Part shown: piece by piece, positions 6,501 to 10,564 of the stretch
How the letters are laid out: the number at the start of each line of letters is the position of its first letter
Position numbering within the stretch: the stretch's first letter is position 1
NCBI GenBank assembly: GCA_028565715.1
Contig: JAOXYC010233459.1
Location: 1-10,564 of the forward strand
Direction: 5' to 3'
DNA: 10,564 nucleotides
Origin: Phoronis pallida
Lineage: Eukaryota; Phoronida; Phoronidae
Position numbers and translations under genes: made by a program
The notes under the pieces: model-generated
Database searches by the model: none
The model's input: only the letters and a program-made list of their open reading frames with translations
Told to the model about the DNA's origin: nothing

Positions 6501-8983
6501 TCTAGACCTCATCCATGTTTTATTTAGAAAGGATTGTATCCAGGGCCTATAGAAATATTATAATAACTTGCTCCTTGTCATGTTATTTACCATATTAGTT
6601 TTTGAATATTTAACACAAGAAAGTTACTGGGTCAGAGGTGATGGTGAGCATCATGATTCTCAATACGCAATAAATTGAATAGTGGACAGAGTAATGTTCT
6701 TCTTGTTAAAGTTTGATTTCAAACTTGTGATTTTTAAACAAAATCTTTCACACATGTTTTGTGCTTGCCAATCGGAGGAGAGAAATATCAGCATTCATAT
6801 CATAATAACTTGACGTACATACAACCTATGTTGAAATAACTCGATCAATAACATCATACAATACATGTCTGAATACGTTCACGAGATCATCAAATACATA
6901 TCCAGGATACATGACGTAAATGCATTGTTTCATTCATATTATTTTTTAAAAAGTTTAGGGCTATTCCAGCAAAAAACGTATCCCCAGGGGGGGGAGGCAT
7001 TTTGCTTTAGACCCACCTACCCATATTTTTTTATTAATTTTTCTCTTATACTTATATATATTTTTTCCCGAAAATACCCACCTACCCATATTATTTAATT
7101 AAACTGCCTTCCCCCCCTAGGATACCTTTTTTGCTGGAATAGCCCTTATCAAAAAACAGAAAAACGCAACTTATTTGGTGCAAAGTTTGTATAAATACGT
7201 TATTTGGCAGTGTTTGAATATGAGGTGAGGTTATTCGATCTCAATCTGAATCAGATGTAGTATTTTAACTCGGCTTACGCCTCGTTAAAATACTTCATCC
7301 AATTCAGATTTCAATCGAATAACCATAACCTCACCTCATATTCAAACCCACGCCAAATAACGTATCAGTATTATACATGTCATTCTTTGACTTGTAGGCT
7401 ACTTAAATGAAGGTGGTCGCCTGAATCTACCTAGGTTTGAGAAGTATCTCTCAGCTCTGTCAAAGGTAAGTTTCGAGTGGAAAAAACTTCATCTTTTATC
7501 CTGTTTCCTGTTCATTTAGTTGTCGAATAAATTAATTACAGCAATGCCATCAAATCTAAAGTCTCAAACCAGTTGCAGTCTGGTGGGAATTTATTATCAA
7601 CAGGATCAAGAAACACATTTTCAAGGTTTTTGTTCTCATTTTGGGATCTTTGAAATTTACATTTATGTGCTTTTGATGGTCAAATAACTACTTTTTGTCA
7701 AAAATTTGCATCATAGAGTGTGGTTAAGTTAAATTATGGAAACATTTTATTATCACAAAATAACTGCTGAAAGTCATTCCTTTGAGGGGTAAACTTTCAA
7801 ATTTAGAAATGTTGTCATAACATTATGTTTGCTTTGCTGGCCGAAGTGATTATTTGAAAAAACAGAAAAGTGTGTTGAGAGTTCCGTATTTTTCTGTCTT
7901 TTCAAATGTGGTCATAGTTTTAAAAAGATACTGTCTCCTCGTTGGTCAAAATTCCAATCAACTAGATATTTTATGTACGAGTCCTTTGATGAACATAATT
8001 AACTTGCATCTGGGGCAAAAAGTTCAAAAAAATCTGTAAGGTGTGATTGGAGCACTTTTTATACGAAAAAAGTCAAACCCTCTCTTAGGAGAAGGCTAAA
8101 ATTGGACACAAAAGCTCTCAAATCACCCCGTTGCAGATTTTTTTGAATTTTTTGACCCAGATGCAAGTAAGTTATGTTCATCAAAGGACTCATACACAAC
8201 ATTTCTAGTTGATTTGAATTTTGACGCCAGATCGGACCAACGAGGAGACAGTATCTTTAAGCACTCAGAACTGAAAGTGAGTAGATCCAAAAAATGGGAT
8301 TGAAACTTACTAGTTCCATCATATTTGTGCTTCAATGTGTTGTTCAAAAACATTTGCCTCACAGACTGGTTTCAAATTTTGATAGAAATGCAAAGATTTA
8401 GTGATTTCCAATTTTCAATTTTTCTAATGACTTTTTGAGAAATGTATGCTATAATATTAATATTAAAGATACTGTCTCCTCGTTGGTGAGGATCTGGGGT
8501 CAAAATTCAAATCAACTAGAAATTTGTCGAGTCCTTTGATGAATATAATTAACCTGCATTTTAGTAAAAATATATAAAAATCGGTAAAGGGGTAAACTTG
8601 AGCTTTTTATCCTAAAAAAGTGTAAAGAAGGTTTTTTTGGATACAAAGATCTCAAATTTACCCCTTTACCGATTTTTTGACTATGATGCAGGTTTATTAT
8701 ATTCATCAAAGGACTCAAACAAGTTTTCTAGTTGATTTAAATTTTGGCCCCAGATCCTCACCAACGAGGAGACAGTATCTTTAAGCAAGATTGTTGCAGA
8801 TGTCAATGGTATGTACTTATGTCGTAATAGGACCACTGTTTTTGATTGATTTCTCTCTTTCTCCAGTATGATGTGGACCAGTTCAATGAACAGTATGCAG
8901 ATCTTAAATGGTTTCAAGGGAAGACTGGGAAGAAAGACTTTGAGCCATTTTATGATGAGAAGCCATCCCGCAAGAAAAACAAG
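445..8983 (+). CDS. XRN1: XRN1, 5'-3' exoribonuclease 1 (partial, exons 1-10, spliced)
   Basis: XRN1 degrades decapped, 5'-monophosphorylated RNA processively from the 5' end, completing cytoplasmic mRNA decay and decay after microRNA or nonsense-mediated cleavage. Ten exons join to 1,155 nt (385 codons) without a stop. The protein opens with [15 protein letters not shown], the invariant XRN N-terminus. The family's magnesium-binding acids are all seen: D35, D86, E176 and E178 (TPGEGEH), D206 and D208 (GLDADL), and D293 (GNDFIPHLP). The 5'-phosphate pocket K93, Q97, R100, R101 lies in the [11 protein letters not shown] motif, and H41, the base-stacking histidine, is present. The insertion that XRN2 carries before EFDNLYLD is absent, so this is XRN1. 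The start has A at -3, G at +4 and an in-frame TAA at 424-426. Full family members exceed 1,600 residues, so conserved region 2 and the C-terminal domains lie beyond the right edge. No frameshift or missing key residue is seen. Confidence 0.97.
520..525 (+). other. XRN1: GC-type 5' splice site of intron 1 (GCAAGT)
   Basis: The exon-intron boundary reads CAG followed by GCAAGT, the classic context of the minor GC-AG intron class: strong complementarity to U1 snRNA elsewhere compensates for the T-to-C change. Using it joins Q25 to I26 exactly as in other XRN1 proteins. The nearest GT, at 524, would add four bases and break the frame. Confidence 0.88.
1221..1285. other. GC-rich patch with hairpin potential in intron 1
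   Basis: About 60 nt of strongly GC-rich sequence stands in an otherwise AT-rich intron. GCGCCCG (1228-1234) is complementary to CGGGCGC (1260-1266), and nested CCCGCT (1231-1236) to AGCGGG (1247-1252), so alternative stems are possible. It may be a decayed foreign insert or a structured RNA. No known RNA family or tRNA was recognised. Confidence 0.45.
1701..1832 (+). CDS. XRN1: XRN1 coding exon 2 (residues 26-69)
   Basis: Encodes [21 protein letters not shown] and the following helix, through IFHYVE. It contains the catalytic D35 and the stacking H41. The exon opens after AATATTACAG and closes before GTTTGT, in phase 0 at both ends. It continues the XRN1 alignment directly from Q25, with no residue gained or lost. 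Confidence 0.96.
1833..2285 (+). other. XRN1: Intron 2 (phase 0)
   Basis: This 453-nt intron has donor GTTTGT and acceptor TTTATTAG. Its main content is the foldback at 1964-2053. A second acceptor-like site, CTTTTTCAG at 2187-2195, lies upstream of the real acceptor. Its use would add sequence with no counterpart in the family. Confidence 0.85.
1964..2053. repeat. Foldback repeat, 41-nt arms, 8-nt loop
   Basis: Positions 1964-2004 are the reverse complement of 2013-2053 with two mismatches, separated by AAAGTGAG. The arms begin TTTGAAATAAAAG. Short similar sequence lies outside both arms (ACTCTAGACTGTT at 1951-1963 and ACTCTAAGACTGTT at 2072-2085). It could be an imperfect target duplication or part of a larger repeat. 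It is probably a miniature inverted-repeat transposon; the superfamily is unknown. Confidence 0.85.
2286..2484 (+). CDS. XRN1: XRN1 coding exon 3 (residues 70-135 and first base of G136)
   Basis: This is the longest exon seen. It encodes [20 protein letters not shown], then the [11 protein letters not shown] basic motif, and ends at [10 protein letters not shown]. It holds the catalytic D86 and the 5'-monophosphate pocket residues K93, Q97, R100 and R101. These select decapped RNA and exclude capped or triphosphate ends. The acceptor is TTTATTAG. The donor GTTGGT is weaker than consensus, in phase 1. The open frame running past 2484 to 2588 is intron read-through. Confidence 0.96.
2505..3000 (-). 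mobile_element. Degenerate LINE (non-LTR retrotransposon) 3' end, antisense
   Basis: Read on the minus strand, three stretches match the C-terminal part of LINE reverse-transcriptase polyproteins, in the expected order. [10 protein letters not shown] lies at 2909-2938, followed by a [14 protein letters not shown]-like helix. RWVGHV lies near 2733-2753. [20 protein letters not shown]-like segment ends in [11 protein letters not shown] at 2521-2556, with a stop at 2521-2523. The reading frame is broken by in-frame stops, for example TAG just after RWVGHV, and by at least one frameshift, so the element is dead. The truncated 5' side is usual for LINE insertion. The exact ends are uncertain. The clade is not assigned with confidence. 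Confidence 0.82.
3206..3406. mobile_element. hAT-like miniature element with 8-bp target duplication
   Basis: The ends are TAGCGGTCGGAC and, in reverse complement, TAGTGGTCGGAC, matching at 11 of 12 positions. They fit the YARNG terminal rule of hAT transposons. ATGTTCAT stands directly outside both ends (3198-3205 and 3407-3414), the 8-bp duplication expected of hAT insertion. At 201 bp with no transposase it is a non-autonomous element. An internal hairpin pairs 3234-3247 with 3256-3269 (12 of 14 positions) around CTCGAG motifs. Confidence 0.88.
3454..3660 (+). mobile_element. tRNA-derived SINE
   Basis: The 5' part resembles a tRNA gene: TGGCTCAGTGG (3465-3475) fits RNA polymerase III box A, and GGATCGAACCC near 3508-3518 fits box B. 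An anticodon-stem-like CCTCTTAATCCGGAGG lies between them. Beyond the tRNA-like head is a non-tRNA body with GTAGAAATGGGTACC, a motif typical of animal SINE bodies. It runs down to about 3660. Stems are imperfect and the body is joined directly, so this is a retroposon and not a tRNA gene. The CTCTTAATC anticodon region hints at a lysine-tRNA-like ancestor, which is uncertain. No clean target duplication was found. Confidence 0.85.
3739..3848 (+). CDS. XRN1: XRN1 coding exon 4 (residues 136-172)
   Basis: Begins GG ACA CCT TTC after TTTTTCCAG and completes Gly136 from the split codon. It encodes [14 protein letters not shown], a basic helix, and VYLSGHE, the strand leading into the catalytic TPGEGEH motif. 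It ends in phase 0 before GTATAT. Alignment with the family is ungapped across both junctions. Confidence 0.95.
3849..4426 (+). other. XRN1: Intron 4 (phase 0)
   Basis: This 578-nt intron has donor GTATAT and acceptor TTTTTGCAG. Apart from the inverted-repeat element at 4190-4361 and a run of ten or more T near 4040, nothing is recognised. Confidence 0.85.
4190..4361. mobile_element. TA-flanked miniature element with perfect long terminal inverted repeats
   Basis: Positions 4188-4222 and 4329-4363 are perfect reverse complements over 35 nt, beginning TTTACCGTATAGCCCTGCAA. Because the outermost bases are TTTA and TAAA, the only direct duplication is TA, as for Tc1/mariner-type insertion. The terminal repeats proper then begin CCGTATAGCCC. 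Inside, at about 4251-4270, a partial direct copy of the repeat recurs (CGTATAGACCCATGCGCC). No transposase is encoded. Identical arms suggest a recent insertion or gene conversion between the arms. Confidence 0.85.
4427..4537 (+). CDS. XRN1: XRN1 coding exon 5 (residues 173-209)
   Basis: This exon carries four of the active-site acids: E176 and E178 in TPGEGEH, and D206 and D208 in YGLDADL. E178 and D208 are positions commonly mutated to inactivate human XRN1, and the numbering here matches exactly. The acceptor is TTTTTGCAG and the donor GTAGGT, phase 0 at both ends. Confidence 0.96.
4538..5419 (+). other. XRN1: Intron 5 (phase 0)
   Basis: This 882-nt intron has donor GTAGGT and acceptor TTTTTACAG. 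The only structure seen is the foldback at 4776-4898 and a small hairpin around TGCACGTGTCGTGCA near 4986-5001. Nothing coding is recognised from 4900 to 5419. Confidence 0.85.
4776..4898. repeat. Foldback repeat in intron 5
   Basis: ATGGGAAGTAATACCACC and the following bases to 4824 (28 nt from 4797) pair perfectly with 4851-4878. Pairing resumes, with a short mismatched patch, between 4776-4790 and 4884-4898. The 26-nt loop also contains complementary GATTTTT and AAAATC. It is probably a miniature inverted-repeat transposon. No target duplication could be assigned. Confidence 0.82.
5420..5505 (+). CDS. XRN1: XRN1 coding exon 6 (residues 210-237 and two bases of R238)
   Basis: Encodes [19 protein letters not shown] and then RFGGKNSQK. 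The LGL.SHE.HF..LREEV stretch is conserved in XRN1 and XRN2. The exon follows CTTTTTACAG and ends in phase 2 (AG) before GTTTGT. The split arginine codon is completed by the first G of exon 7. Confidence 0.95.
5629..5697. repeat. Perfect palindrome, 34-nt arms with a single-base spacer
   Basis: Positions 5629-5662 and 5664-5697 are exact reverse complements, separated only by C5663. The arms start AATATTTAACTTTACTTTGC. Such a structure can extrude as a cruciform and is unstable in replication. Exact identity points to a very young event or an assembly or cloning artefact. It lacks recognisable transposon termini. Confidence 0.9.
5693..5720 (+). repeat. 13-bp short direct duplication beside the palindrome
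   Basis: ATATTACAATGTC occurs at 5693-5705 and again at 5708-5720. The first copy overlaps the right end of the palindrome. This suggests replication slippage or repair at that site. Confidence 0.8.
5911..5998 (+). CDS. XRN1: XRN1 coding exon 7 (residues 238-267)
   Basis: Encodes [20 protein letters not shown] and then LDFEFSPVR, matching the family's [14 protein letters not shown] helix at the end of the XRN N-terminal nuclease domain. It opens after GTAATTGCAG and closes before GTATGT in phase 0. Confidence 0.95.
5999..6295 (+). other. XRN1: Intron 7 (phase 0)
   Basis: The shortest intron, 297 nt, with donor GTATGT and acceptor AAAAATAG. It holds a 60-codon open frame that overlaps no known family. 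I see no repeat, element or structure here. Confidence 0.82.
6296..6464 (+). CDS. XRN1: XRN1 coding exon 8 (residues 268-323 and first base of G324)
   Basis: Encodes [20 protein letters not shown], then [12 protein letters not shown] and the helix with [13 protein letters not shown]293 in GNDFIPHLP is the last of the seven catalytic acids. The acceptor is CAAAAATAG, with a short pyrimidine tract. The donor is a full-consensus GTAAGT in phase 1. Confidence 0.95.
6958..7145. mobile_element. Miniature inverted-repeat element with GGGCTATTCC termini, TTA duplication
   Basis: The left end GGGCTATTCCAGCAAAAAAC and the right end (reverse complement GGGCTATTCCAGCAAAAAAG) pair over about 40 nt, down to a G-run / C-run (6986-6994 and about 7112-7118). 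TTA lies outside both ends (6955-6957 and 7146-7148; the right copy starts directly after the terminal CCC). A 3-bp TTA duplication is what PIF/Harbinger-type transposons leave, though with only three bases this is tentative. Inside, ACCCACCTACCCATATT is repeated directly at 7011-7027 and 7076-7092. No transposase. Confidence 0.82.
7195..7365. repeat. Long foldback with TCGGCTTACGCCTCG loop
   Basis: The left arm 7195-7269 (starts ATACGTTATTTGGC) pairs with the right arm 7284-7365, with a few mismatches and small bulges, around the loop TCGGCTTACGCCTCG. The inner stem GTATTTTAAC / GTTAAAATA is flanked by about 60 more paired bases that include TTTGAATATGAGGTGAGGTT. Palindromic ends leave TA as the possible target duplication. 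It is likely a non-autonomous DNA transposon of foldback type. Confidence 0.84.
7398..7465 (+). CDS. XRN1: XRN1 coding exon 9 (residues 324-346)
   Basis: At 68 nt this is the shortest exon. It encodes [20 protein letters not shown] and then LSK. This matches the family's [16 protein letters not shown] segment at the end of conserved region 1. It is preceded by ACTTGTAG and followed by GTAAGT. The frame holds only if G of 6464 joins GC of 7398-7399 as glycine, as in homologues. Confidence 0.94.
7924..8258. mobile_element. Foldback element, copy 1 (AGATACTGTCTCCTCG family)
   Basis: The termini are AAAGATACTGTCTCCTCGTT and its inverted copy ending CAGTATCTTT. The arms pair over most of the element, about 7924-8064 with 8105-8258, leaving a loop of about 40 nt. 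The left arm lacks about a dozen bases, after CGTTGGT, that the right arm and copy 2 retain (GATCTGG segment), so the arms have diverged. TTAA precedes the left end by two extra A (7920-7923) and follows on the right (8257-8260). It encodes no protein; open frames inside are artefacts of the long inverted repeat. Confidence 0.85.
8467..8780. mobile_element. Foldback element, copy 2 (AGATACTGTCTCCTCG family), TTAA-flanked
   Basis: The termini AGATACTGTCTCCTCGTTGG and its inverted copy are flanked by exact TTAA at 8463-8466 and 8781-8784. The left arm (8467-8612) pairs with the right arm (8639-8780), including GTCAAAATTC, GAGTCCTTTGATGAAT and ATCGGTAAAGGGGTAAA. A TTAA target duplication is the hallmark of piggyBac-type insertion, but the termini do not look like canonical piggyBac ends, so the superfamily is open. 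It lies about 200 nt from copy 1 in the same orientation and is the better-preserved copy. Confidence 0.87.
8867..8983 (+). CDS. XRN1: XRN1 coding exon 10 (residues 347-385)
   Basis: Encodes [20 protein letters not shown], then a lysine-rich, poorly conserved run ending SRKKNK. The F...YADLKWF part corresponds to the family's FVDLKWFESK segment. The rest enters the variable linker between conserved regions 1 and 2. The acceptor is TTTCTCCAG and the donor GTAAGC, phase 0. The frame's read-through past 8983 to 9079 is intronic. Confidence 0.9.
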
Positions 8984-10564
8984 GTAAGCTGTATTAAATT
9001 TTCTGTTACCAGAGAAAATCTAAGAACTTTTGAAATTGTGTATGAATGGTTTTCTGTCCTTTCACAAATATTTGTTTAAATGGTATTTTAATTGGGTTGT
9101 CTTTTGATATTTAAATCCCACCCTTGCCCTGAAAGTTTATTTGCAATCTTCCAAAATAGGAAAAGGTCACAAATTTTAAACATTCGGAACACCTCGACAA
9201 TTTCCGTACCATGCAAATTACTCTCGGAGGTGAACGTTTGGTCTCGTTCCAGATTTCGATAGAGACTTTGGTAGTTTACAAAGAAAATTGGGATTTGAGG
9301 AGACCTAGTTTATGTCATCAGGGTTGTTCTGAAATAAGTCTGTTTCGTGTATTTATTAAAGTCTGGATTTATCAGGGATTTGTAAAAAATTCTATCGATT
9401 TCTGTCTTGTGGGCATGCGCAGAAACGTTCACTTCCGTGTCTACCTAGCAAGCACTAGGTGGCGCAGTGTTCCGTTTGAAACTTGAAAGTGTGTTACCAC
9501 TTGCACACAAAAGATGGCGCTCCAGTAGTTAAAAAAGTGTTTCAAAGGGTTATGTTGATAGTGTTGCAGAACTATATTTGCTGTAGTTATTTTTTTCACC
9601 AATAGATGTCTACACTTACCTTGTTAAAACAATTTGATGTTGGACGAATATGAAACATGTCTCGCTCTAAGCCAAATTCAACCGTATATTGTGGTACAAG
9701 ATAAAAATTAGTATTGATACATTTTCACTCATTGATTAAGGAATGAACCAGATTTTTCAACAAGGATGTAGATGTATACATTACATTTTCTTATAAAATT
9801 GTGGACACAACACAGGTCTTATTGCAATCCTCTTGAGCATATCTATTTTTTGTCTACTTTGACTTTTCTCTGAATTAACTCACTTAGGGAATCAATTTTT
9901 AATCGAAACCTTTTAAAATAAGTGTAAAACTAGGTGATTTTGCAGTTAAGCCGCAATGTTTTTATGCCTTTTTTTTCAACATGCTTTTTTTGCGTCCACA
10001 TGTGGTCGCATATTGTAGGCTACCTGACGGTCGGTCCTTCCGTCCGTTCACAACTGCTTGTTCACACTTTTTCTTGAAAACTGCTCAACGAAATTTGACA
10101 AAACTTGGGACACATGTCCCTTAGGTCAATGCGCTTTTCGGGTCGTCACATCTATCCTATCTCCCCCTGGTGGCAGAATAAGTTCATAAATCAACAATTG
10201 TTTGTTCACACTTTTTCTAGAAAACCGCTTTTTGACGAAGCTTGGCTAAAGCAAAACCTACTACACTGCTTAAATCGGATAATCATATCTTCCTTTTTGG
10301 TGGAAACAAATATCCGAGCATCAACTGTTGAATAAAAAATATCTTGTCTTTTGTCACTCTAATTTGAATTTATGTTTCAAATATCCGTCTGTGACAGCTG
10401 AAGATTTTTTATATAATTTTGTTTGAACATGAAAAATGTGTGTAAAAATAGACATAAACTGTAGGCCTATTTGTAATGTTTTTTTAGCCACAATGTATGC
10501 CTTTAATTCCTCCAAAATCTTGCTTCTCTTGCATGGCTGGTCATCCAGAAGATTACCGACTGAC
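8984..10564 (+). other. XRN1: Intron 10, incomplete (continues past the window)
   Basis: It begins GTAAGC. No exon encoding the expected conserved region 2 sequence was found before the window ends, so at least 1,581 nt are intronic. Positions 8984-10010 contain no recognised gene or element. An open frame at 9211-9486 resembles no family. A repeat remnant lies at 10015-10330. Confidence 0.75.
10015..10330. repeat. Likely dispersed repeat remnant with an internal direct repeat
   Basis: TTGTTCACACTTTTTCTTGA and following bases at 10058-10084 recur at 10202-10228 with two mismatches over 27 nt, 144 bp apart. The GTCGGTCCTTCCGTCCGTTC stretch before the first copy and the CAAAACTTGG-type text after it look like anciently amplified, decayed repeat sequence. 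No termini, coding region or superfamily could be assigned. Confidence 0.5.

Larger units (their letters stand above)
6465..7397 (+). other. XRN1: Intron 8 (phase 1)
   Basis: This 933-nt intron has donor GTAAGT and acceptor ACTTGTAG. Positions 6465-6950 hold nothing recognisable. The rest is two adjacent inverted-repeat elements, at 6958-7145 and 7195-7365. Confidence 0.85.
7466..8866 (+). other. XRN1: Intron 9 (phase 0)
   Basis: This 1,401-nt intron has donor GTAAGT and acceptor TTTCTCCAG. Nearly half is two related foldback elements (7924-8258 and 8463-8784). Positions 7466-7923 and 8259-8462 show nothing recognisable. Confidence 0.85.

Noticed and set aside
8123-8362. Minus-strand protein of 79 residues
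   Set aside because: It lies mostly inside the right arm of a foldback element and mirrors the left-arm translation. This is expected of inverted repeats and not a gene.
8512-8917. Two overlapping minus-strand open frames
   Set aside because: They translate the second foldback element and run antisense into XRN1 exon 10. No family resemblance.
445-8983. Identity as XRN2/RAT1, the nuclear paralogue
   Set aside because: XRN2 has an insertion of roughly 30 residues before EFDNLYLD and a different N-terminus (MGVPAFFRWLS type). Here Q25 runs directly into [10 protein letters not shown], as in XRN1.
9940-9960. GATTTTGCAG at 9937-9946 as the exon 11 acceptor
   Set aside because: The following sequence gives no resemblance to XRN1 in any frame and leads into T-runs.
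9211-10335. Open frames of 91 and 76 codons in intron 10
   Set aside because: No conserved motif or splice-site context, and they do not match XRN1 downstream exons. Most likely chance frames in AT-rich DNA.
1-10564. CRISPR array or bacterial defence operon
   Set aside because: There are no regularly spaced repeats, and the coding content is one intron-split animal gene.

Overview
The window is animal nuclear DNA. It holds the 5' half of one spliced plus-strand gene, XRN1, the cytoplasmic 5'-to-3' exoribonuclease of mRNA decay. Ten coding exons (445-519, 1701-1832, 2286-2484, 3739-3848, 4427-4537, 5420-5505, 5911-5998, 6296-6464, 7398-7465, 8867-8983) join in frame into 385 codons with no stop. 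They cover nearly all of conserved region 1 plus the start of the linker to conserved region 2. The gene runs off the right edge inside intron 10. Exons of 68-199 nt, introns of 297 to more than 1,500 nt, AT-rich introns and abundant foldback elements suggest a non-vertebrate metazoan, probably a marine deuterostome or lophotrochozoan. The species cannot be fixed from sequence alone.

Layout: 1-444 is 5' flank/5' UTR, possibly ending a 5'-UTR intron at 395. Intron 1 (520-1700) starts with a GC donor and carries a GC-rich patch. Intron 2 (1833-2285) has a 41-bp-arm foldback. Intron 3 (2485-3738) is mostly transposon: an antisense LINE 3' remnant, a hAT-like short element with an 8-bp target duplication, and a tRNA-derived SINE. 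Intron 4 (3849-4426) has a TA-flanked element with perfect 35-bp inverted repeats. Intron 5 (4538-5419) has a hairpin element. Intron 6 (5506-5910) has a nearly gapless perfect palindrome of 34-nt arms. Intron 7 (5999-6295) has nothing visible. Intron 8 (6465-7397) has two inverted-repeat elements. Intron 9 (7466-8866) has two copies of one long foldback family, one of them neatly TTAA-flanked. Intron 10 (8984 to the end) has a weak repeat remnant.

The coding part is ordinary and intact: every active-site acid and 5'-phosphate-binding residue of the family that falls in the window is present. The unusual parts are the GC-AG first intron and the series of structurally diverse self-complementary elements in the introns. 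These would make the XRN1 pre-mRNA rich in long double-stranded hairpins. I found no evidence for a new gene system; the non-coding structure reads as short non-autonomous transposons.
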